Assembly: GCA_018222605.1 (NCBI GenBank)
Contig: JAAEZZ010000005.1
Location: 62,001 to 126,000, forward strand
Origin: Alphaproteobacteria bacterium
Lineage (GTDB): Bacteria > Pseudomonadota > Alphaproteobacteria > Caulobacterales > Hyphomonadaceae
Direction: 5' to 3'
DNA length: 64,000 bases
The notes below the pieces were generated by a model. That model was not told the origin of the DNA. It did not search any database and saw only the letters and a list, made by a program, of their open reading frames with translations. Both the position numbers and the translations under genes were made by a program. Within the stretch, counting starts at the first letter, position 1, and each line of letters begins with the position of its first letter. Positions 19,972-28,677 of the stretch are shown here, piece by piece.

Positions 19972-20870
19972 AACTGGTTGCCATCGCGCTTGCCGCCTCC
20001 GCCCTCGCCCTGACAGCTGCGGCAGAAACTACGGAAGATGCAAGCGCGGCGAGCGAGGCAACCCCGCAATATACTGTGGCCGAAGCCAAGGCGGACCCTG
20101 CGCATTGGCGCGCGGTGGACCCTGAAAACCTCTTCATTTTCAACACGACCAAGGGCCGTGTTGTGATCGAGGCTTTCCCGGAAATTGCGCCCAAACATTA
20201 CAAGCAGTTTTCCACGATCATTCGCTCTGGCAAATATTCGGGCACGAAATTCCATCGCGTGATTGAAGGCTTTATGGCGCAGGGCGGCGACATTCGTGCG
20301 ATCAATGGCGAAGGCTCCGGCCTGCCGAATATCGAGGCCGAATTCACCTTCCAGCGCAAGCCTGAAGAGATGCCGCTTGAATACGCCATCGGCTATCCGG
20401 AAGATGCTGAGGGCGGCTTTATCAAAGGCTTCCCGATTGCCACGCGTCCGCTGTGGATTGCACAGGATTTTGGCAATGAGACGGTTGAGAGCTGGATACC
20501 CCATTGCCAGGGGGTCGTTTCCACGGCCCGCTTGGGCGACAATGTGAATTCCGGTAATTCCCAATTCTTCCTGATGCGCGGTTATGCGGATCATCTGGAC
20601 AAGGAGTACACGGCATGGGGCCGGGTAATCTCTGGCCAGGATGTGGTCATGTCCCTGAAGAAGGGCCCGGATGCGCGCGACGGCCTGGTGACGGATCCGG
20701 ATATCCTGACCTCCGCAAGCGTGGCGGCTGACATGCCGGCGGCCGAACGCCCGAAGGCCTGGGTGATGCGGACCGACACAGAGGATTTCGCGGAGACACT
20801 TGACCTTGAGGAAGGTGACTTGCCGCATGTGTGTGACATGCCGGCGGTTCCGGCTGTGGTCGAGAACTAG
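19968..20870 (+). CDS. Periplasmic cyclophilin-type peptidyl-prolyl isomerase
   Basis: A 300-residue exported prolyl isomerase. A signal peptide (MKLVAIALAASALALTAAAE) is followed by a cyclophilin domain from about residue 50: FNTTKGRVVIEAFPEIAPKHYKQF, then FHRVIEGFMAQGGD with the catalytic Arg, then GVVSTARLGDNVNSGNSQFFL. An insert (about 115-165, PEEMPLEYAIGYPEDAEGGF...) makes it longer than the E. coli enzyme, and a C-terminal 60 residues extends beyond the fold. Start overlaps the coaD stop by four bases. It probably helps fold secreted or outer-membrane proteins. Confidence 0.92.
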   Translation: MKLVAIALAASALALTAAAETTEDASAASEATPQYTVAEAKADPAHWRAVDPENLFIFNTTKGRVVIEAFPEIAPKHYKQFSTIIRSGKYSGTKFHRVIEGFMAQGGDIRAINGEGSGLPNIEAEFTFQRKPEEMPLEYAIGYPEDAEGGFIKGFPIATRPLWIAQDFGNETVESWIPHCQGVVSTARLGDNVNSGNSQFFLMRGYADHLDKEYTAWGRVISGQDVVMSLKKGPDARDGLVTDPDILTSASVAADMPAAERPKAWVMRTDTEDFAETLDLEEGDLPHVCDMPAVPAVVEN

Positions 20871-20899
20871 GCCCCTGCATCTGCCCCGGGGCAAGGCGA

Positions 20900-21955
20900 A
20901 TGGATCTTTCAGCTTTCCAGTTTGATCTGCCCGAGCGGCTGATCGCCTTGCGGCCTGTCGAGCCGCAGGATTCGGCGCGCCTTCTGGTCGTGCATGGGGA
21001 TGGGCGTCTTGAAGATGCATGCGTGCGGGATTTGCCGCATTACCTCTCCGCCGGGGATGTGCTGGTTTTCAATGACACGCGCGTGCTGCCTGCGGCGCTG
21101 AAAGGGGTTCGGCCTGCGAGAGACGAGACGGGGCAGGATGTCAGCTGCGATGTGAACCTGACAGAGCGCATGGATGCGGAAACCTGGCGCGCGTTGGCGC
21201 GGCCGGGTAGGCGGCTGAAGGAAGGCGATGTCATTCAGTTTGCAGATGGATTCTCAGCGGACATCATAAACCGTATGGAGGGGGGCGAAATCGAATTGCG
21301 GTTTTCCCTTTCTGGTGACGCCCTGACAGCTGCGCTAGACGCGCATGGCGCGATGCCATTGCCGCCCTATATCGCGCGGCGTCGCCCTGCGGATGCCCGG
21401 GATCGGGAAACATATCAAACGAAGTTTGCCGGCGAGGATGCGGCCTCTGTCGCGGCTCCAACGGCTGGCCTGCACTTCACGCCGCATTTGCTGGCAGAGA
21501 TCGATGCCGCCGGGCTGTCGCGTCAGACGGTGCGCCTGCATGTCGGGCTAGGCACATTCAAGCCACTTGAAGAAAAGCATTTGCAGGAAAACCGCCTGCA
21601 TGAAGAGTGGCGGCGGCTGCCCCCTGAAACGGCAACCCTTCTGAACCAGGCGCGGCAGGAAGGGCATCGTGTTGTCCCAGTGGGTACGACAGCCATGCGA
21701 ACGCTGGAAAGCTGTGTGGATGCGGAGGGTATCTTGTATGCGGCCACAGGGCCAACTGACATTTTCCTGAAGCCGGGGGATGCCGTGCGGGCCACGGATG
21801 CGCTGATGACGAACTTCCATCTGCCGGGCTCCAGCCTGTTCATGCTGGTTTGTGCCCTGATGGGAACAGACACTATGCAGGCCGCCTATGCGCACGCCAT
21901 AGAGAATGAATATCGCTTCTATTCCTATGGAGACGCCTGCCTGTTATTGCCATAA
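20900..21955 (+). CDS. queA: S-adenosylmethionine:tRNA ribosyltransferase-isomerase
   Basis: Adds the epoxycyclopentanediol ring to 7-aminomethyl-deazaguanine in tRNA, giving epoxyqueuosine. The 351-residue protein has the family blocks FDLPERLIALRPVEPQDSARLLV, VFNDTRVLPAAL, AAPTAGLHFTPHLL, HVGLGTFKPL and the C-terminal TNFHLPGSSLFMLVCALMG. Complete at both ends. In many genomes tgt follows queA; here it does not. The gene ends a same-strand cluster with coaD and the cyclophilin. QueE, which acts earlier in the pathway, is encoded at 6734. Confidence 0.97.
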   Translation: MDLSAFQFDLPERLIALRPVEPQDSARLLVVHGDGRLEDACVRDLPHYLSAGDVLVFNDTRVLPAALKGVRPARDETGQDVSCDVNLTERMDAETWRALARPGRRLKEGDVIQFADGFSADIINRMEGGEIELRFSLSGDALTAALDAHGAMPLPPYIARRRPADARDRETYQTKFAGEDAASVAAPTAGLHFTPHLLAEIDAAGLSRQTVRLHVGLGTFKPLEEKHLQENRLHEEWRRLPPETATLLNQARQEGHRVVPVGTTAMRTLESCVDAEGILYAATGPTDIFLKPGDAVRATDALMTNFHLPGSSLFMLVCALMGTDTMQAAYAHAIENEYRFYSYGDACLLLP

Positions 21956-21959
21956 GACA

Positions 21960-21976
21960 AGCCCCATGCGGGGGCT
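21960..21976 (+). terminator. Short hairpin after queA (weak terminator)
   Basis: AGCCCC (21960-21965) and GGGGCT (21971-21976) with a 5-base loop, five bases after the queA stop. There is no T-run, so termination is uncertain. Confidence 0.35.
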
Positions 21977-22013
21977 GAGGGCTTCTGTCAGACTTGCATC
22001 ATGAGCTGCCTTG

Positions 22014-22493
22014 TCACCTGGTGGAAGCCTCCGGACGAAGCTCTTCCATTGACCGGATCGCCTTTGCGGCGGTGATGCGCGCGAGCAATCGTCCACCCTC
22101 ATCCTTCCAGTCGGCTTCAACAAGCCCCGTTGTGCGTCCCCGGCTGACTAGACGGCCCTCAATCGTGATCAGGCCATGGCCGACGGGCCTTAGAATGCGG
22201 GTTTGCAGTTCCATGGTGGTGAACCATTCCTGATCGTTCAGGGCACTGGCCATCGTGATGGAAACAATGTGGTCTGAGAATCCAGCGATCCAGCCGCCAA
22301 AGGCGCGGTTGTCGCTGATGTCTCGGTCGCCGGTATTTGGCCACTCATAGCGCGTATAGCCATAGGAGAATTCCTTCAGCCACAGATCCGGTCTGATACC
22401 GAGATTGCGCAGGCCGATAGGTGGCTGCCAGGTGCCATTCTGCAGATTGGTCAGAAACGCTTCGGCCTGTTTTGAGAGTTTTTGCGATGTCAT
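22014..22493 (-). CDS. PaaI-type hotdog-fold thioesterase
   Basis: A 159-residue hotdog-fold protein, probably an acyl-CoA thioesterase. The core has NRAFGGWIAGFSDHIVSITMAS (the region that holds the active-site Asn/Gly/Asp), followed by FTTMELQTRILRPVGHGLITIEGRLVSRGRTTGLVEADW. Its start overlaps the csaA stop in an ATGA, and csaA follows an SDR gene, so it is the last gene of a three-gene operon. Substrate unknown; an SDR and a thioesterase together suggest some acyl-CoA metabolism, but the link is weak. Confidence 0.85.
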   Translation of the reverse strand: MTSQKLSKQAEAFLTNLQNGTWQPPIGLRNLGIRPDLWLKEFSYGYTRYEWPNTGDRDISDNRAFGGWIAGFSDHIVSITMASALNDQEWFTTMELQTRILRPVGHGLITIEGRLVSRGRTTGLVEADWKDEGGRLLARITAAKAIRSMEELRPEASTR

Positions 22494-22861
22494 GCGAGAC
22501 GGGCTCCGTTTGGGACAGGCTGGTCGGGTGAAAAGAGAACGATGTCTTCAGAGGAGTCCGGAAACCCGAGCGTCAGAACTTCAGACATGAACTTGCCGAT
22601 CTGGCGTGGTGGGAAGTTGACGACTGCCGCTACTTGCTTGCCGACCAAAGCATCACACTCATAGTGCACCGTAATCTGCGCAGAGGATTTCTTGATGCCA
22701 ACACCCGGCCCAAAATCTATCTTTAGGCGGATTGCCGGTTTGCGTGCGCCTTCCAGCGGCGCCGCCTCCAGAATTGTGCCGATGCGAATGTCTACCTGCC
22801 GGAAGGTGTCAAAATTGATTTCCTCGGCAGGGCTGTTTTCAGGTTTGTCTGTCAGATGCAT
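22490..22861 (-). CDS. csaA: CsaA-like tRNA-binding domain protein
   Basis: A 123-residue stand-alone tRNA-binding (EMAP/Trbp111) domain, as in CsaA, described as a secretion-related chaperone. The conserved part is FRQVDIRIGTILEAAPLEGARKPAIRLKID, IKKSSAQITVHYECDALVGKQVAAVVNFPPRQIGKFMSEVLTLGF, and the closing P-x-G. It lies three bases after the SDR gene and overlaps the thioesterase by four bases. Cellular role here is unknown; the fold assignment is secure. Confidence 0.92.
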   Translation of the reverse strand: MHLTDKPENSPAEEINFDTFRQVDIRIGTILEAAPLEGARKPAIRLKIDFGPGVGIKKSSAQITVHYECDALVGKQVAAVVNFPPRQIGKFMSEVLTLGFPDSSEDIVLFSPDQPVPNGARLA

Positions 22862-22864
22862 GAT

Positions 22865-23632
22865 TTAAACAATCACTGTGCCGCCATCGACGACGATCAT
22901 TTGACCGGCCATATAGGCACCAGCCTTTGAGGACAGGAACACCGCCGCCCCCGCAATGTCTTCCGGGTTACCAATCCGTCGCATGGGTGTGCCTTTTTCA
23001 ATACGGGTGACAAGATCAGGATTCTCCCAAAGAGCCCGGGCGAAATCTGTCTTGATCAGGCCCGGCGCAACACAGTTTACGCGAATATTGTGTGGGCCAA
23101 GCTCGATGGCGTAATTCCGGGCGAGTTGGAAATCGGCCGCCTTGGAGATGTTGTAAGCGCCAATCGTGTTGGAGCCTTTCAGGCCGCCCACGGATGAAAT
23201 GATAACGATCGCGCCATCCTTGCGCTCTTTCATCTCCGGCGCGACGAGCTGGATCAGCCAGTGATTGGAGATGATATTGTTGTTCAGGATTTTCTGGAAG
23301 GATTCATCATCAATCTCTTCCAGCGGTCCGTAATAGGGGTTCGATGCTGCGTTGCAGACCAAAATGTCGATCTGGCCAAAGGCCTTGCGGGTCTCTTCCG
23401 CAAGATGGGCCAACTCTTCCTTGGAAGAGATATTGGCGGGGATCGAAATTGCGGTGCCGTCGCCATGTTTTTTGTTCAGGGCGGCGGCGACCTCCTGGCA
23501 TGGGCCGGGCTTGCGGGAGGAGATGACGACTTTCGCGCCCTGCTCGGCCATCTGTTCCGCGATGGCTTTACCAATGCCGCGGGAGGACCCGGTAATGATT
23601 GCGGTTTTGCCAGTCAGGTCGAACAGGCTCAT
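22865..23632 (-). CDS. SDR-family NAD(P)-dependent oxidoreductase
   Basis: A 255-residue short-chain dehydrogenase. It has the cofactor motif TGSSRGIG, the NAAS motif, catalytic Ser in IISSVGG and YNISKAA (Tyr-x3-Lys), and a C-terminal NPEDIAGAAVFLSSKAGAYMAGQMIVVDGG. Resembles the DHRS4/FabG-like group that acts on carbonyls or 3-hydroxyacyl-CoA; the substrate cannot be told. It is the first gene of SDR-csaA-thioesterase. Confidence 0.93.
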   Translation of the reverse strand: MSLFDLTGKTAIITGSSRGIGKAIAEQMAEQGAKVVISSRKPGPCQEVAAALNKKHGDGTAISIPANISSKEELAHLAEETRKAFGQIDILVCNAASNPYYGPLEEIDDESFQKILNNNIISNHWLIQLVAPEMKERKDGAIVIISSVGGLKGSNTIGAYNISKAADFQLARNYAIELGPHNIRVNCVAPGLIKTDFARALWENPDLVTRIEKGTPMRRIGNPEDIAGAAVFLSSKAGAYMAGQMIVVDGGTVIV

Positions 23633-23714
23633 GTGAAACTCCCTTTGTCGATTATTGGTGTCAGGCTAAGCGTCCGACACACATTCGACTAGGGGGCTCC
23701 CTAGGGAAACCTTT

Positions 23715-25382
23715 CTAGAGGTATTGCTGCAGAGTCCATTCCTGCATCAGGATTTCTGCCAGCCTCTCGGTCCGCTTGCGCACAACTTCGGATGTCCAGG
23801 CATCCTGATCGATCAGGTCGCGGGTGAGGGCAAAGGCTTCGCCGCCGCCGCCATTGAAGTAGACTTCCTTCTTGGCGCGATAGTCCAGGCGGTCTGCCTT
23901 CTGATTCACCTTGTTGGTGAGCAGCACGAAATTGCCCAGCGTGTCACACTGTTCGCGTCGCTTCGCGGGGTCAGGCCAAGTGATCATCCAGTGGCTGTCT
24001 TCATGCACATTGCGCGGCAGCACATGCTCTACCGTGGCGTCCGATTCCGGCGCGATGGTGAAACCGCCATCCAGCGCAGCATTGAGGCGAAGGGCCATGG
24101 CGCGTCGCTGGCCGAAGGTGGCGAAGCGGCCATGCAGACGCTCAAAGGCGCGTCGAGCTTCATCCTTGCTGATGATGAAGGGGCTGTTGCGGCCATTCAG
24201 AACGCGCTTATTGCCAATGTTCTCGCTAACCTTGTTAAAGCGTTTGTTGCGCTGGTCCCTGTCAGGCAGGATCAGCATGATGACATAGGCCAGGCGTTCC
24301 AGCTTGTTGAAAAAGTCTGGCGCATCCGGATCATCCACACCGCGCTCAACGAGGAATTTCAGCGCCGGGGCGCGCCAGCTTGCCTGATCCAACGCGCGCA
24401 TCTGGTTCAACTTGTCGCTGATATATGCCGCATGCTCACCATTCGGCAGTTTCGCCGTCGTGACCAATTGGTAGGCCTCGACATAGCGGGGAAGAATGTC
24501 ATCGAGAAATTTGTGCGGCGTCACTTTGGGGATGACGTTTTTGAGGAAGGCTGAAATCAATTCGCCTTTGGAGGATTTGTCATAGATGGAGCGGATCTGG
24601 CGCAGCAGATCATCAAAGGCCGCGCCGCCAAGGATTGCTTCGTGCTCTGACCAGCGCTCGGAGTAGAAGGCGGCATCCTTGACATCAAACTTGGCGCGCT
24701 GGAACAGCTCCGTCTTGATGATATCGTGCGCATCAGGTTCCTTCCCGCGTGTGTTCAGAACACGGAATACTGTAAAGCCTTGCTCCTTGTCCGCAACGAC
24801 TACTCTTACCAGTGCGCATCCATTCATGACGACCTCGGACAATTCATGCCGCTTGTCTTTCGACAAGGCGCGCAAACGCTTCAGGAAGACTTTGACATTC
24901 TGTACCATCCGCTGCTGGCTTTCGCTCTCGCCCGGTTCGGATTCAATCGTCAGTGTAGCGCCTGGTGTCTGGATGGCATGCCGGAAGAAAGGGCCGTCCA
25001 TATGGTTCAGTGTCAGTCGCCAACTGGCTGCTTCGCCCAGCAAGGGGCGGGCCTCATTTGCAATCAGGGAGTGAAGGTCTGCGCTGCGCGCCTTGTCTTC
25101 TTCAAGGTCCCGCAGAACGGCCAGAAGAATGGTCAGCGTCGTTAGGCGCTGCTGACCGTCAACGATTTCCAGGATACCTTCCTCGGCGCTCTTGTTCAGC
25201 ACAACCGCTCCAATGAAGTGCGGCTTTTCACTCTCTGCTGCATCCAGAAGATCATTCAGCAGTTCGCCTGCTTCGCGCTCTCCCCAGGAATAGCTGCGCT
25301 GGTAAGGTGGCATGCACAGCTGGTCACTGGGGCCAAAAATATTTCTGAGCGAGCTCTCCTGAGCGCGTACGCCGAGATCCAT
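23715..25382 (-). CDS. DUF262-DUF1524 protein, single-chain GmrSD-like
   Basis: A 555-residue protein with the N-terminal DUF262 domain (PPYQRSYSW at 25-33 and the nucleotide-binding VDGQQRLTTL at 74-83) and a C-terminal DUF1524 His-Asn-His-like domain (VEHVLPRN at about 451-458, then GNFVLLTNKVNQKAD). This is the GmrS plus GmrD arrangement on one chain, a type IV restriction family that uses NTP to cut modified phage DNA. ATG 25382 is chosen because AGGGGA precedes it; a longer in-frame start at 25424 lacks support. It is alone among housekeeping genes, with no methylase beside it, which fits a modification-dependent nuclease. Function is inferred from the family. Confidence 0.88.
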   Translation of the reverse strand: MDLGVRAQESSLRNIFGPSDQLCMPPYQRSYSWGEREAGELLNDLLDAAESEKPHFIGAVVLNKSAEEGILEIVDGQQRLTTLTILLAVLRDLEEDKARSADLHSLIANEARPLLGEAASWRLTLNHMDGPFFRHAIQTPGATLTIESEPGESESQQRMVQNVKVFLKRLRALSKDKRHELSEVVMNGCALVRVVVADKEQGFTVFRVLNTRGKEPDAHDIIKTELFQRAKFDVKDAAFYSERWSEHEAILGGAAFDDLLRQIRSIYDKSSKGELISAFLKNVIPKVTPHKFLDDILPRYVEAYQLVTTAKLPNGEHAAYISDKLNQMRALDQASWRAPALKFLVERGVDDPDAPDFFNKLERLAYVIMLILPDRDQRNKRFNKVSENIGNKRVLNGRNSPFIISKDEARRAFERLHGRFATFGQRRAMALRLNAALDGGFTIAPESDATVEHVLPRNVHEDSHWMITWPDPAKRREQCDTLGNFVLLTNKVNQKADRLDYRAKKEVYFNGGGGEAFALTRDLIDQDAWTSEVVRKRTERLAEILMQEWTLQQYL

Positions 25383-25494
25383 TCTGGCTTCCCCTCTACA
25401 AGCTTTCTGCCTAGCCCTTGCCAAGTGTCATCACAACGGCTCAAGAACGCTTTGCAATGGGTTTGAGGAAAAAGTGTGACAGGAGGGTAACGGT

Positions 25495-26331
25495 ATGAGA
25501 CTGGTCAGATATGAAGGGCTTGACGGCCCCCGATATGGCTTGCTGGAGGGCGATGTCGTGCGCCCGACAACTGCGCGCACCCTGCAAGGCGCTTTGACCG
25601 CTACAGCATCCGACGAAGCGGCGATCCTGCTGTCAGAGGTTGAGCTGCTGGCACCTGTCGAGCGGCCACGGAAAATTCTGGGCATCGGGGTCAATTATGC
25701 TGCCCACGCTGCCGAGAGCGTGAGTTTCATAGATACAAAAAGCCCGCAGGTGCAGAAATGGTTCAACAAGCAGGCGACAGCGGCGAACGCTCCGAACGGT
25801 CAGGTGCATCTACCGAAAGTTTCCGATCAGCTGGACTATGAAGTCGAACTGGTCGCCGTCATCGGCAAGCGGGGCCGGCATGTACCGAGAGAGCGGGCCA
25901 TGGAGATCATTGCCGGCTTCTGTGTCGGCTGCGATTATTCGGTTCGTGACTGGCAAAAGGCCAGCCAGACCATGATCATGGGCAAGGGCTTCGATACGCA
26001 CGCGCCCTTTGGTCCGGCCATTGTGACGCCGGATGAGATCAGCGATCTGGCCTCGGTAAAGCTGCGCTGCTTCGTGAATGATGAATTGCGCCAGACGGGG
26101 CAGGTCCGTGACATGATCCATGACATCCCTGCCCAGATTGCGCATTTGACCGCAGCTTTCACGCTTGAGCCAGGTGACCTGATCTTCACCGGAACGCCCT
26201 CCGGTGTCGGGGCGGGGCATACGCCGCCAAAATGGTTGAAGGCGGGCGACAGGGTGCGGTGCGAGATTGATGGCGTGGGCACCATTGAGAACGAAATCGT
26301 AAGGGAACCAGGCGAGACCGTCATCGGGTAG
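25495..26331 (+). CDS. Fumarylacetoacetate hydrolase-family protein
   Basis: A 278-residue FAH-fold enzyme of the kind that hydrolyses or decarboxylates 2,4-diketo acids and related acylpyruvates. Blocks are KILGIGVNYAAHAAE, the metal-binding LDYEVELVAVIGK, GFCVGCDYSVRDWQ, MGKGFDTHAPFGPAIVTPDEI, and PGDLIFTGTPSGVGAG. All the usual acidic metal ligands are present. It is followed 16 bases later by a lipoprotein gene on the same strand. The exact substrate cannot be read from sequence. Confidence 0.92.
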   Translation: MRLVRYEGLDGPRYGLLEGDVVRPTTARTLQGALTATASDEAAILLSEVELLAPVERPRKILGIGVNYAAHAAESVSFIDTKSPQVQKWFNKQATAANAPNGQVHLPKVSDQLDYEVELVAVIGKRGRHVPRERAMEIIAGFCVGCDYSVRDWQKASQTMIMGKGFDTHAPFGPAIVTPDEISDLASVKLRCFVNDELRQTGQVRDMIHDIPAQIAHLTAAFTLEPGDLIFTGTPSGVGAGHTPPKWLKAGDRVRCEIDGVGTIENEIVREPGETVIG

Positions 26332-26347
26332 CGTGGGGGAATTTTTC

Positions 26348-27070
26348 ATGCGGTGGAAAGATCTTCTGCTGGTCGCAATAGCCAGTACGTGCGTGAGCTG
26401 TGGTCAGGCTGCCCGGTCAGGCGATGAGCCTGAAGTGCAATCTGTGGCGGAGCCTCAGGTCAAATCTACCGATTTCGCCATTTTACCTTGCAAGGGGCTG
26501 GAAGAGATCGCCTCTTGTGCTTTGGTCATGGCCGGGGGCAAACGCGTTTTGTTCGGCGCGCCGGGCGGGATCAGTCACGCCCTCAGCCGCGATGATCTGC
26601 GCAACATGGATGCCGTCATGCTGTTCTCGCTGAGATCGGAGGGCACTGAGGGGCTCGACGAAATTCGCAATGCGAGTTGGCGGGCAGGGCATGAGGGCAG
26701 CTTGCCCGTCGGCGGTCCTTCCGGCACGGGCGCGTTCATCGGCGCGCTGAATTTGGCTTATGAGGTTTCCGACGCGCTGACCTTTGTCGAAGACCGGCCA
26801 GCGGGCGGATTTGATGCGGCGCTGCTGGCGCTGTTGCCCGGAGAAGATGAAGAGCGGGCAATCGTCTTCAATACGGGCGATTTGCAGGTCACCAAGATCG
26901 AATCACGGTCCAGCCGGGTCGGGTATTGGGTGGATTATGAAGGTCATCGTATTGTGCTGGAGCCGTGCGGCGCGAACCAGGCCGAAGAGTTCGCCGGAGA
27001 TGTCGATGTGATTCTGAACTGCGAATCGGGGTGGCCACTGAAAACGCCAAAATTTGTGATTCAGGATTAA
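26348..27070 (+). CDS. Exported lipoprotein resembling a metal-less metallo-beta-lactamase fold
   Basis: A 240-residue exported protein; the signal sequence ends at a probable lipid-attachment Cys18 (CVSC, slightly atypical). From residue 44 it reads like the MBL/RNase Z fold: ILPCKGLEEIASCALV, GKRVLFGAPGG, DAVMLF, then GLDEI and VGGPSGTGAFIGALN. At the place of the metal motif THLHSDH it has FSLRSEG (93-99), so every zinc His is missing. The start at 26348 is chosen because GGGGGA precedes it. If correct it is a non-catalytic, perhaps ligand-binding, relative. The assignment is by pattern only. Confidence 0.6.
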   Translation: MRWKDLLLVAIASTCVSCGQAARSGDEPEVQSVAEPQVKSTDFAILPCKGLEEIASCALVMAGGKRVLFGAPGGISHALSRDDLRNMDAVMLFSLRSEGTEGLDEIRNASWRAGHEGSLPVGGPSGTGAFIGALNLAYEVSDALTFVEDRPAGGFDAALLALLPGEDEERAIVFNTGDLQVTKIESRSSRVGYWVDYEGHRIVLEPCGANQAEEFAGDVDVILNCESGWPLKTPKFVIQD

Positions 27071-27090
27071 AATTTTGCCAGAAAAACGAC

Positions 27091-27116
27091 GGGGTTCTGC
27101 GTTTCCACAGAACCCC
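27091..27116. repeat. Perfect 9-bp hairpin downstream of the lipoprotein gene
   Basis: GGGGTTCTG (27091-27099), 8-base loop, CAGAACCCC (27108-27116), about 20 bases after the stop. There is no T-run on the plus strand. It may terminate or stabilise the transcript. Confidence 0.5.
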
Positions 27117-27383
27117 AGTCTCCCCCGGGATGCCCCCGCTCTGGCCAATCAGATGGCCACAGACCGGTGGTTCCAGGCTCTATCTATCCACTGGTATCGC
27201 TCAGCTTGCGGCTTGTCCATGTGCGCTGTGGCTGCCATGCTGAGCTTCATATGGCGTGTGACAGGTTGGCAACGGTGATGTGACAGGATTGCTGCATTCG
27301 GCGAATTCCTTCATTTCCATGTAATTCGTTAACCAATTGGGCCTATCTGTTAACGTTGATGGATTGTATTGGGTGCTGACCAT
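27117..27383. other. Intergenic region upstream of the TipF-like gene
   Basis: No ORF of note. It contains two GTTAAC hexamers 21 bases apart (27328-27333 and 27349-27354) just upstream of the EAL gene, and a loosely repeated TGTGACAGG. The GTTAAC pair is a candidate regulator binding site. Confidence 0.4.
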
Positions 27384-28613
27384 ATGACTTTTGTCCTGTT
27401 CCTTCTGTACGTAGCCATTGGGGGCGCCGCGGGTTACGGCATCTTCACGCTGACGGATGTAGGCCTGCCGCTTTCCATTGTGGGCGGGGCAGTTGTCACC
27501 GCCTTGCTTGGGCAGGTTCATATTCTGGTGAAATCCTCCAACTCCACGAAGGAGCTGGACGAGCGTATGGATCGCGTCGAGAAGAGCGTTCGCGACAATT
27601 ATGAGCGCATGGATGTGGTCGAAGCCCGTACCGAAGCTGTCGAAACTACGATCAAGCATGAGCTGACAGAGCGCCGTGATGCCCTTGTTTCTGAGATGAA
27701 ACAGCTGGAAAGCCTGATTGACCGCCTGTCGCGCAGCTTTGAGCACAAGCTGGCAGAAACCAGCACGAATGCTGTCGTCGCGCCGGAAGAGGATGCTGTC
27801 CTGCGCGATGTGCGCGACGCGTTGAAGGATGGTCGGGTGGATTTACACCTTCAGCCCATCGTGTCGCTGCCGCAGCGCCGGGTCTCCTTCTATGAGGGCT
27901 TCACGCGCCTGCGCCGTCCGGATGGCTCCCTGTTGTTGCCCGCTGAGTTCCTGGATGCCGCCCGCCGCGCAAAGCTGATGGGCATCATTGATAATTTCAC
28001 CCTGTTCCGTTGCGTGCAGATTGTGCGCCGCTTGGCGGAGCGGGACCGCCGCGTTGGCGTGTTCTGCAACATTGCGGCCTCCTCGCTGGAAGATGCGACC
28101 TTCTTCCCCATGTTTCTGGAGTTCATGACCGAGAATCGCGATCTCTCAGGTGCCGTGATCTTTGAGATCCGCGCAGACCGCTTCGAAATGCGGTCGCGGA
28201 CCATGCGCGATAATATGGACAAGCTGACGGCACTTGGCTTCCGCTTTTCCATCGACCATGCCGACAATCTGGAACTGGACCTGCCGCGCCTGCAGTCTGC
28301 CGGCGTGCGCTTTGTGAAAATGAATGGCACGTCGCTGATCGAGCAGCTGCGTGATCCGTCCGGCCCGCGTCCTGTTTCGTCCATCAATCGCCGCCTCGAA
28401 GGTGACGAAGTCAGCGCTGTCTTTTCACGCTATGGCATCACCATGGTGGCCGAGAAGATGGAAGACGAGGCCAGCGTGGTCGAAATTCTGGAATACGACA
28501 TTCCTTACGGCCAAGGCCATGTCTTCGGCGCGCCGCGTCCGATCAAGACCTCTCTGATGGAAGAAACCGCGCCGCCACAGGAAATGGTTCAGCGCCTGTC
28601 GAGTTTCGGCTGA
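27384..28613 (+). CDS. tipF: TipF-like EAL-domain protein
   Basis: A 409-residue membrane protein: two N-terminal membrane segments (residues 1-48), a coiled coil (about 50-120, rich in E/R/D heptads), and a C-terminal EAL domain from about 145. The architecture matches Caulobacter TipF, a c-di-GMP receptor needed to place and assemble the flagellum. The signature EAL appears as YEGFTRLR, that is E-G-F, and most metal-binding acidic residues of active phosphodiesterases are not obvious, so it is probably a non-enzymatic receptor. No flagellar genes are in the window. ATG 27384 is preferred to the upstream TTG. Confidence 0.82.
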   Translation: MTFVLFLLYVAIGGAAGYGIFTLTDVGLPLSIVGGAVVTALLGQVHILVKSSNSTKELDERMDRVEKSVRDNYERMDVVEARTEAVETTIKHELTERRDALVSEMKQLESLIDRLSRSFEHKLAETSTNAVVAPEEDAVLRDVRDALKDGRVDLHLQPIVSLPQRRVSFYEGFTRLRRPDGSLLLPAEFLDAARRAKLMGIIDNFTLFRCVQIVRRLAERDRRVGVFCNIAASSLEDATFFPMFLEFMTENRDLSGAVIFEIRADRFEMRSRTMRDNMDKLTALGFRFSIDHADNLELDLPRLQSAGVRFVKMNGTSLIEQLRDPSGPRPVSSINRRLEGDEVSAVFSRYGITMVAEKMEDEASVVEILEYDIPYGQGHVFGAPRPIKTSLMEETAPPQEMVQRLSSFG

Positions 28614-28677
28614 TCCTGGTCGCTCCCTGAATTTGCCCCATTCCTGATGTTTGCTGCCACCTGATGTGGAGGTGGAC

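Noticed and set aside
19860..21020. Minus-strand frame opposite the cyclophilin gene
   Set aside because: Shadow of a real gene; residue composition (His/Arg/Ala-rich) typical of an antisense frame.
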